The notes under the pieces were generated by a model. That model was given only the letters and a program-made list of their open reading frames with translations, did not search any database and was not told where the DNA came from. Shown piece by piece: positions 57,301-64,000 of a DNA stretch of 64,000 nucleotides (positions are counted from its first letter, which is position 1; each line of letters begins with the position of its first letter). The translations under genes and the position numbers were made by a program. The DNA comes from Strongylocentrotus droebachiensis (lineage: Eukaryota; Echinodermata; Echinoidea; Camarodonta; Strongylocentrotidae), in NCBI GenBank assembly GCA_035222895.1, contig JAVYIG010000167.1:414501-478500 (forward strand), given 5' to 3'.

Positions 57301-60300
57301 ATATAATGGATGGGCTGCATAGTCCTTTAAAGATGACATGTAAATGAAGATAAACGTTCCAAATTCATACAGCCTTTAATATAACCGCTTCATTGTTCCT
57401 CTTCCAGATCCACCAGAACCTGAAGGGATTATGCTTGATTTTACCAGCAATGGACCAGATCTGACAGTGTCATGTAACACCAATGATGCAGTAGCAGTAG
57501 CTATTCCACCCATGGATTCTTTCGTCATCTATTCTAATGGAACACTGGTCACCAAACCTGAATCAGACAAAGCTGTCACCGTCCCAGAGCCTGAACAGGC
57601 TACAGAATTTATATGTGAAGGTGGCAACTATCTGGGAAATACTAGGACTACAAGAAATTATGAACCAGGCAGTAAGTACTCATTTTTTTTTTCATTGGAT
57701 GTTGTGTGAGGGTGATTGGGGGCTCAATACACAGATGCTCATCGGAATTGAGTTATCATCGGTTATTTCCTCTTTGTGATGATGATGTATTTTTGTGTGA
57801 ATTTGATTGGTGATACTGGAGCTTCTAGAAGTCCTCGCCTTCGCTGTGAGTTTGATTGTAGAAGACATTATGCACACATGTGAGATGCATCAGAATTTTA
57901 CAAATCTTTCTAGATTATGATCAACAAGTTTTCATTTTCCATTCATCATTCATGATTTTGTACTTGTTGTGCACCTTTGATAAATCTATCTTCACATGCA
58001 ACGGATACATGTGTACATGTGCCTTTACAGACACGTTTACATGTTCAGCATAGTCAGGACTGCTATAGATTGCTCAACCTTTTACATGAATACAATATTT
58101 ATGGAACACTCTAAACGAAAGCAGAAAAATCACAGAAGCAAACTAATGAAAGTTTTAATTAAATCTGATTAACTATAAGATAGTTATACATTTTTGAAAG
58201 TTGTAATCCTTATACGTATGGGCACTACAAATTGGCTGAAGCGGTAATGTAATGTCACCATCTTATTCTTTCTTTGTTTGTTTGAACTTTTGCTTGTTCT
58301 TATGTTTGACCTTATGTTTGATCTCAATTTTTATTTTTGTTATTATATATGCATGATTTATTGAATAAAGAACAGATGTATATTTTTTTTTGTTTATTCA
58401 AAGTTTTAGTTGGTAAACTTAAGTCAGACAATGGTGCGCTTCATAGAAACACCCGTATTAAGCGCCTAATAAATGTTATGTATTATTATTATTATAATGT
58501 GATGTAGTGCCGGACTACTTTCTCATCTGTTCCAACATATACATTGACTGAAATTTAAATTTTTCAAAAGTTCATGGCTCAGGAGGGTCTATTCTTTTTT
58601 GAGAACCTATACTAATATGCTAGCTATGATATATTTTGAGTAGTGCCCCAATAGAGAAGAAACTTATGAGAAAAACAGAAGTTAGTGATACATTTTTTTG
58701 TATACGGCAAATGGGAGAGTTATCCACGTCCTACGTCGCAATCCACTAACCAAACTACCAATTTGAGACTTGGATAGACTAAGCGATTTCATATTTCAAA
58801 CATTCATAATTTCCTTATTACTGGTCCGATTCATTTCAAACTTTTTTCCATTCTGTTTCTATCATTTTTCTGCTTTCATAAAAGTCAACTTATTACAAGG
58901 GTTGGATTACCCTTTAAGCACATGGCTACAACTATGGTGCTCAATCATTTACGGTATTAATTTCCTGCCAGGTACCGTCATTTACTACAATCGGGTCGAG
59001 TGTGGCAAATGTAGATTAGTGTCCTGACAAGGACATTAAACACTAGAGTCTGGCGGTGGGACTTGGACAGTGAACCATGTGATCATCTGTCCGCTGACGT
59101 ATCCACTAGACCATGAAACATCCACATTAGCAATCAAATGTTTCAACAATTCGACTATGGCACCTCCAGTACACGTTCAGTATGGGTACACAATAGGGAC
59201 TTTTAGATTCTGCACGACGAGAACGTGGACTGCCCTTTTAAGGCAATGTGACGTCCTTTTAAGGCACTGGCAGTGACGTCACATTGCCTTAAAAGGGCAG
59301 TCCACGTTCTCGTCGTGCAGAATCTAAAAGTCCCAATTGTACTGACTAAAACATACTACTACAGTTAACTGCAGTTACCCAAATCACCACATACATGTAG
59401 CAATATCACTACATACATATCTTGGGTGAAATTGTGCATGTGCCATACAAATTGCTATTTTTCTAACATCCTCTTTTTTTTTCTTGTCTGTTCTTAACCC
59501 CTACCATGAACAGGAACAACCACCCCTCCTCCAACGACCGGTATGTCAATATTTTTCTCTTCCGTTCTAGCATCATTCATTTCATTCATTTATTCTCATT
59601 AGAAAACAAACATTTGTGTGCGCGCTATCACCAACATGAATGCTTTGTATGGGTTAACAACAAATTGTACTAAATTTTGTTAGAATCAAATTCACATTGA
59701 AATTGTTAAATGAATCAATGTGATTATTTTCTTATTCTTAGTTTTCAAATAATTTTAGTTGATTTATTTTCATCAGACATAATTTTGCTGGTATTTAATA
59801 AATTCCCTATCATTGGTTTTACTGTCCTCTTTTGTGTCAGCATTTCTTTAATTTCTTCATTTCCTTTGTCATCATTTTGACGTATTATGTAACTATTCAC
59901 TCCCTTTTTCATGTGCATGAACTTCCTGTCAGTATTCCTTCTAATAATCATCCATCACGCTTGATATGGCCTCACAATTATGCATGTACTATTAAACATG
60001 TCCTCCCACTATTCGTAACCTGTGCCACTAACCTTAATTGAGAGTAATTGTCCTGAAACTCTATTCGATATTACTATGAGGATTCCAGAAACACTATTGC
60101 AAAGTTATAATTATCTGGTTTGTAGTTGAGGCACATGTGTGCATGTGAACATGAGACAAAATATTGTCACTTTTCCACAAACATTGACTTTAACTTTAGA
60201 CTACAAAACACAAAACAGTTCCACATGTTGCATTTAATGTGCTTGTGAAGTGTATACATAGGTATTTAATTACCATTTCAAATTCATTTTCCTTGTCCTG

Positions 60301-61027
60301 TATTTCAAATTAACGCATTCAAAGTAAAATATATTCCATTTTAACTGTTACTTACCCGTGGTAAAACAAAAAAGAGTTCTTGTTTTGTATACATTCATTG
60401 TTATTGTTCTAGAAAGGAACTATGCATGGTAGCTCTGTAGAGAGTAAAGAAGGCCTAAATTAGTAGACCAACCTGAACCTCAAACTCCGTTCTTCATTTT
60501 TCATTAGATTTTTTTTTCATGTGTCGAATTGACTATGGTAAAGTAATGTTTTGTTGTAGATGCACTCTTCATACCCTTTGCAAAAAAGATGTCAGTTATG
60601 CTTTTAAACTTAACGTTGGAACTAAAATGACTGTGGTAATTCAATTTGGCATTATGTATCTCGTAAAGAATAACATTATATTCTAAGGGTCACATAATAG
60701 AGAGAGGTAAATTTACTTTCCTTTAAGCTATCTAAGATGGCTTTCTTTGCTAGTAGTACAGCCGCTATATGCAATATAACCACAGATGCTACATTTATAG
60801 ACTTTGATTTTTTTTATCATTTTTGACATAAATTCTTTGAATATGTTATGTTATTCTGGACTATGTAAACCAATAGGATGCTCCGTCTTGTCTGTGAAAC
60901 TGACAAGAAATATAATTTGTTTATACACATATCATCTATATACAGTATGACATTTTTAACGTTTATGTTTAAGCTCCAACAACACCATATTCAATTACAA
61001 CAGAAGGAACAACGACAAGCTCGACAG
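48293..61027 (+). CDS. Copy 3: Ig-receptor paralogue, 5' six exons (3' part outside window)
   Basis: Six exons with consistent phase 1 junctions give 1024 bp (about 341 codons): signal peptide 48293-48350, Ig1 55234-55548, Ig2 56192-56497, Ig3 57408-57671, stalk mini-exons 59514-59540 and 60974-61027. All match copy 2 in order, phase and flanking intron sequence. The membrane, juxtamembrane and kinase exons are not seen before the window ends, where the intron is still homologous to copy 2's intron 6 (63540-63910 matches 32400-32790). Whether this copy has a kinase cannot be decided. Its first intron is enlarged by a Penelope-like element and a fold-back insertion. Confidence 0.8.
48717..49175. 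mobile_element. Truncated member of the fold-back family
   Basis: CACTATTGGTCATACATTTT begins it; the SINE-like block (GACACGGTTTTGATCCTGGG, CCTCACAGTTATGAGG) and CGGCCATGCATTATGG follow. The right arm is lost. It lies in copy 3 intron 1. Confidence 0.65.
49180..50930. other. Copy 3 intron 1, no gene recognised
   Basis: Non-coding. A degenerate SINE-like stretch lies at about 49440-49570 and a C-run at 50721-50736. It has no supported exon. Confidence 0.45.
50935..51080. repeat. Repeat shared in inverse orientation with 61590-61745
   Basis: CATTTTGATGATTCCAGAAC and GATGATCAACCTTTTCTG here face CAGAAAAGGTTGATCATC and GTTCTGGAATCATCAAAATG in the copy 3 intron at the right. Both are parts of a dispersed element. 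Confidence 0.7.
51120..51143. repeat. Short GGGTTA run
   Basis: About four GGGTTA units in the copy 3 intron; too short to be called telomeric. Confidence 0.6.
51295..53620 (-). mobile_element. Penelope-like element with GIY-YIG-type endonuclease, decayed
   Basis: On the minus strand the frame from about 53585 reads KRLRWRAFFFLNPESK and TYGFKSSRSPP, then reverse transcriptase motifs LKDHKQNFRGHPTCRLINPS, SFDIVNFYPSI and the catalytic LYRDDG. The next frame has FLDVTFDL; further on come TCNCRKKDDWP and the endonuclease motif KHYIGLTSTSFKARY. This order (RT then GIY-YIG-type nuclease) is diagnostic of Penelope-like elements. Frameshifts near 52600 and 52075 and a stop near 51923 show it is dead. 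It ends in a hammerhead ribozyme and a TA run. Confidence 0.85.
51361..51400 (-). ncRNA. Hammerhead ribozyme (type I, short stem III)
   Basis: The minus strand folds as stem I AGUUA/UAACU, core CUGAUGA, stem II GCC-UUCU-GGC, core GAA, stem III ACA-GUC-UGU and cleavage triplet GUA. All invariant core bases are present and all three stems pair without mismatch. The predicted cut lies between 51366 and 51365. Hammerheads are known in the terminal repeats of Penelope-like elements, and here it lies at the 3' end of one. Confidence 0.85.
53566..53708. repeat. Palindrome at the 5' end of the Penelope-like element
   Basis: TAGGCGTGAAGAAAATGG and GTGAGACGTAGCTGTACTTT on one side face AAAGTACAGCTACGTCTCAC and CCATTTTTTTTCACGCCTA on the other. 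The arms are about 60 bp around a GAGCTTAATA-type centre. The left arm overlaps the start of the element's reading frame. Confidence 0.8.
54415..55100. mobile_element. Fold-back insertion in copy 3 intron 1
   Basis: TTGTGAGTCAAAAGAAAGTT on the left faces AACTTTTTTGACTCACAC on the right. The arms continue inward for about 190 bp (GTGTGGTATGTGTTCACGCT against its complement). Copy 2 lacks it: its intron runs from GAATATCTTGAT.C to AAATGGAGGAAAATTC with only about 30 bp between. A related half lies at 1205-1370 in copy 1. Confidence 0.75.
54758..54788. repeat. GT microsatellite
   Basis: About 15 GT units in the centre of the fold-back. Confidence 0.95.
55234..55548 (+). CDS. Copy 3 exon 2: Ig domain 1
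   Basis: A 315 bp phase 1-1 exon after CTGTTGCAG. The Cys in DVSLVC, Trp in FTW and DEGEYLC are intact. It is one codon shorter than the copy 2 exon; differences cluster after the Trp (NYVTGDVP versus TDATNGQP) and near the end. Confidence 0.9.
56192..56497 (+). CDS. Copy 3 exon 3: Ig domain 2
   Basis: A 306 bp phase 1-1 exon with ATCDAIGSKP, TITWVLDG and LVCQIGGHQAPGL. It carries two extra codons (around VETDPGTS) relative to copy 2 and uses the same unusual A-rich acceptor. Confidence 0.85.
57408..57671 (+). CDS. Copy 3 exon 4: Ig domain 3
   Basis: A 264 bp phase 1-1 exon after CCTCTTCCAG and before A|GTAAGT. LTVSC and EFICEGGNYLG supply the paired Cys. It is two codons longer than the copy 2 exon. 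Confidence 0.85.
57672..59195. other. Copy 3 intron 4, no gene recognised
   Basis: The start aligns with copy 2 intron 4. A stretch near 58440-58500 (AAGCGCCTAATAAATG then TTATTATTATT) resembles a SINE/LINE tail. No exon is supported. Confidence 0.45.
59196..59334. repeat. Near-perfect palindrome upstream of copy 3 stalk exon
   Basis: GGGACTTTTAGATTCTGCAC, GACGAGAACGTGGACTGCCC and TTTTAAGGCAATGTGACGTC on the left are exactly complemented on the right. It is homologous in position to 29748-29907 in copy 2. Confidence 0.9.
59514..59540 (+). CDS. Copy 3 exon 5: 27 bp Thr/Pro stalk mini-exon
   Basis: It reads TTTPPPTT in phase 1 between TGAACAG and G|GTATGT, the same size and flanks as 30296-30322. 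Confidence 0.65.
59541..60973. other. Copy 3 intron 5, homologous to copy 2 intron 5
   Basis: It aligns with 30323-31775 over most of its length, and I see no additional exon. Confidence 0.5.
60974..61027 (+). CDS. Copy 3 exon 6: 54 bp Thr/Ser stalk mini-exon
   Basis: It reads APTTPYSITTEGTTTSSTG in phase 1 between TTTAAG and G|GTGAGG, a mucin-like stalk piece. It retains the acceptor that copy 2 has lost. Confidence 0.6.
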
Positions 61028-63540
61028 GTGAGGGGAAACCTTTGTTCAAGATGTTTTAATTAACTTTCAAAAGTGTTATTCTCATTTGTATTAATCTACA
61101 AGACTTTAGCTTACTTTATTAACTATTGATTTCAACACATGGCTAAATCATTCTTCCTAAGTGTGTTATATTCCCCCTTTTTTCTCTCCAAATTTAAACA
61201 CCGATAAATAGGTGAACAACACATTTTTAATCAGAAAAGGGAAATAATTGAATGTATAACTTTCATGTTTTTTTTAATATCATGAAATATGACACCTTTT
61301 GAAAATATACCCAGGAAAGAAAGTTGCGTAGTTAAGATAAAATAGAACTGTGTCTCGAATCAAAAAATTATTGCAAAACAAAATGAAAAGTAGGGGCGGA
61401 AAAGACCTATTTTATCTTAAAACTTTAATTTCTTCTGCTGAATTGAATAAATGTACATGTAAGTCCCGATGTTGAGCCACAACGCATTGCTAACAAATAA
61501 TTAACTCATCAATAACATTGCTTAAACATTCGAGGAATTGACAACCACTTTGGCTTACATTTTAACATCTTTAACTTGTTAAAGATGAAGTTGAGTTCTG
61601 GTCATGCGATCGCATTGTGAAAGAAACGGTGTGGAATCGACCAGAAAAGGTTGATCATCTAGCATATAAGAATCTGTGTGTATTGCAAGGTTCTGGAATC
61701 ATCAAAATGATAAGAAATTTGGCCAAGTCTTGGTAAAGTTACAAACACTGTACACGTGGCGTAACAAATCCTACCCCGGAGTTTTACGATGTTACATGAC
61801 ATATTTAGAATATGAAGACATTTGAAGAGCCATGCTTTTCAGGGAACATGTCTTATCTGATGATCTTCCACACTTGCATAATAAGAATGATAACGCTCAC
61901 AAATTATTTTTCACTTCTTCCCAGAACTCAACCTTCTCTTTTATAGTCTTAACTTAGGAATTAAATAGAGATTAATATTGTCATTACACTAATTAACTAC
62001 TTACATGCATTTGAACCGCTAATGTAGATTTAAGTGTCTTAGAGCATGTGAGCACACAGTCCGCTTGATGCTAATGATAACATCTTCGGATATTTTGCAA
62101 AAAATGAAATGAAAACAAAAGTTGTAAAGGAAAAAACAACAACATAGTTGTCCATGTTGATGGTGGGGCAGTGGCATGCAAACGATCGTTTTACTAACAT
62201 ATTCAAATGTTATGCATAACTTTTAAACAAAGGTTGGCCATGACAACCTGGAAGATTGTGCGAAACTTGCCTGACATAGCAACAAGTAATGAATGCATAG
62301 TGAATTACAAATATTGTATTTCATTTATTAATAACAAATTAATGAAATAACCTGTCACAAGGTGCCCAGGAAAGAAACATCCATGAATTGGAATATGTAT
62401 TTGTTTGTAAACCGGTCTATTTCATATCAATGTGCATATTGTGCACATGATATGCATTGGATCTATAATGATGTAATTAGCATCGTAACTTTATAGCACG
62501 ATGACTACTAAATTGTCAACTTATCCCCATGTACTCAATACAGGGACGATCTGACTTGCAGGGCAAAGGGTTCAGATACATTGAGCACCATAGAGAAAGA
62601 GACTCATAATTCTTCTTGTTTCTACAGCGTACAACAACACATGTAGACGTAAATACAGGGTATCCACTGTGACGTATAGGTTTGATGATTATAAAATCAC
62701 TTCCCGGTTTGGCCTCGCTTCACTTGCTTCAATACAACAGGTTTACAACTTTCATCAGCATAACAAAAGAAGCTTAGCTACCTTGGTACAAAGGTCATTA
62801 CCACAACAAACTAGACGTTATTGATTTGTATTTCACTGACTTATGATATAATCGAAAAATCTATATAGCGCTTGTGACATACAAAGTTTAATTAATTTAT
62901 TAATTTCTGTTTCAATATGAACATATTAAAAATAAGTACATAGAACATATAAATGAATAATGACATAAAATATTGTAATAAGATTGTACACGAAAGGAAA
63001 ATATTGAAATGAAAAAGGAAAATGATAACATTGATGACCTAAATGTATACAATAAAACGGAGGGGCATGCTAAATAAGCAAGGTTTGTACGACGTGAGCC
63101 CCAAATGATTAAGAAAACATAAATATCGGTTATTTGAGGTCTCACAAAATATGTTTTATGGATGGAGATAGGGCCGTTCTGCAAGATACAGTGCTCATTT
63201 CTATTCAAAGATATTTACTACTTACATTGAAATGTTAGGTAAGAGTAGAATTTTGCTTTATTCGAATATCGATTTACAATAGACAAGGTCACTAGGGTTA
63301 AATATTTATCATGAATAAACACACAACGAAGCAAATTTTATGTTGAATTTGTATCAAACACCTATCCACTCTCCATATTACCATTTTAAATAGAACGTGA
63401 ATGAAAGGAGCATATATAGGTAGAAACAAACTTTAATTCACATAACAATTTAGCAATTCGATTGGAATGTAAACTGAGACTTTCTGTACAATCTTAACAA
63501 TATAAGTAATTTCATCACTTTAAACACCAGATGAATTAGC
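61028..63540. other. Copy 3 intron 6 (part), no gene recognised
   Basis: AT-rich. It contains the inverse repeat at 61590-61745 and a stretch at 62638-62823 that is open but has no start or recognised product. No membrane exon is seen before the window ends. Confidence 0.4.
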
Positions 63541-63718
63541 CATTGTATTAAACTATGCCATCGCAAATTATGATATGTGATAAACAAATATCAGAAAGAT
63601 CAATATCAAAGGATCTGTATTGATCCAAGCAATGTATATTGTTCCCTGTTACTTCAGCAAATATATGCCTACAGTATATTTGTGAACACGGACCAGAGTC
63701 CAAAGTCCTGTTAATGCA

Positions 63719-63910
63719 ATGGTTGAAGCGAGGCATCATAGTATAGGTGGATATGCATACAAACTTGTTTCTCAATTTCGTCAAGAGGTTCCTGTTTTGA
63801 TCGGAATGAATTCAATCGGGAATTCCCCCGATGATTTATTTGATTCAGTATCTGAAAGATATAGTACTATTGAAAGATTCAGGGTTGCTGCCCATGAGAA
63901 TGTGAACTGA
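63719..63910 (+). CDS. Unrecognised 63-codon open frame in copy 3 intron
   Basis: An ATG-started frame (MVEARHHSIGGYAYKLVSQF, later DDLFDSVSERYSTIERF) has balanced composition. The homologous stretch in copy 2 (32600-32790) has kept the similarity but has stops. I do not recognise the product. It may be a fragment of an inserted gene that predates the duplication, or chance. Confidence 0.25.
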   Translation: MVEARHHSIGGYAYKLVSQFRQEVPVLIGMNSIGNSPDDLFDSVSERYSTIERFRVAAHENVN

Positions 63911-64000
63911 TTTTTTATTTTAGTATTTTTGTTTTGTATGGCTTAAAGATACTACAGTATGTCCCTTTTGCAGCCAACATCAAATTCTGTAGAATTTTGC

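Noticed and set aside
62638..62823. A further exon after TTTCTACAG in copy 3 intron 6
   Set aside because: The frame is open for about 60 codons but ends in a stop, resembles no receptor part, and has no counterpart in copy 2.

Overview
This is intron-rich, AT-rich animal genomic DNA dominated by repeats. The small symmetric exons, Ig domains joined to a receptor-tyrosine-kinase fold, and an abundance of fold-back MITEs, hAT-like elements, LINEs, a Penelope-like element and tRNA-type SINEs suggest a marine invertebrate. An early deuterostome (echinoderm, hemichordate or cephalochordate) is my guess, not a demonstrated assignment. No bacterial genes, operons or CRISPR arrays are present.

The genes are three tandem paralogues on the + strand of one type I membrane receptor family: signal peptide, three Ig domains, a short Thr/Ser/Pro stalk built from mini-exons, one membrane helix, a short juxtamembrane segment, an FGFR/VEGFR/PDGFR-like kinase domain and an FGFR-like C-terminal tail. 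Copy 2 (15957-42353) is complete: 17 exons with compatible splice phases sum to 2172 bp (723 aa plus stop). Copy 1 (77-8748) enters from the left edge with only its stalk, membrane, juxtamembrane and tail exons, and its kinase exons are missing. Copy 3 (48293 onward) leaves at the right edge after its stalk exons. Introns, 5' flanks and intergenic spacers also match between copies, so a unit of about 30 kb was duplicated.

Copy 2 looks like a pseudokinase: the beta-3 lysine is Arg469, the HRD motif reads His-Gly-Thr (Thr573 in place of the catalytic Asp) and DFG reads DYG. In copy 1 the deletion runs from just inside the first kinase exon to near the last exon, yet the remaining sequence stays open into the ancestral tail and stop codon. 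The cluster therefore seems to diversify cytoplasmic signalling parts beneath a conserved Ig ectodomain, which is the most interesting system here. Its function is unknown. An immune or recognition role is only an inference from the Ig architecture and tandem expansion.

Layout: 1-8748 copy 1, with a truncated endonuclease-type LINE, MITEs and SINEs; 8749-15956 spacer with a minus-strand L1/Tx1-like LINE remnant and palindromic MITEs; 15957-42353 copy 2, whose introns hold minisatellites, a nested hAT/TIR composite (27385-29385), a telomere-like repeat (33000-33620) and a 2.76 kb hAT-like element with satellite (36363-39118) ending 21 bp before a kinase exon; 42354-48292 spacer with a 934 bp fold-back; 48293-64000 copy 3, with a decayed Penelope-like element carrying an apparently intact hammerhead ribozyme fold in its first intron.
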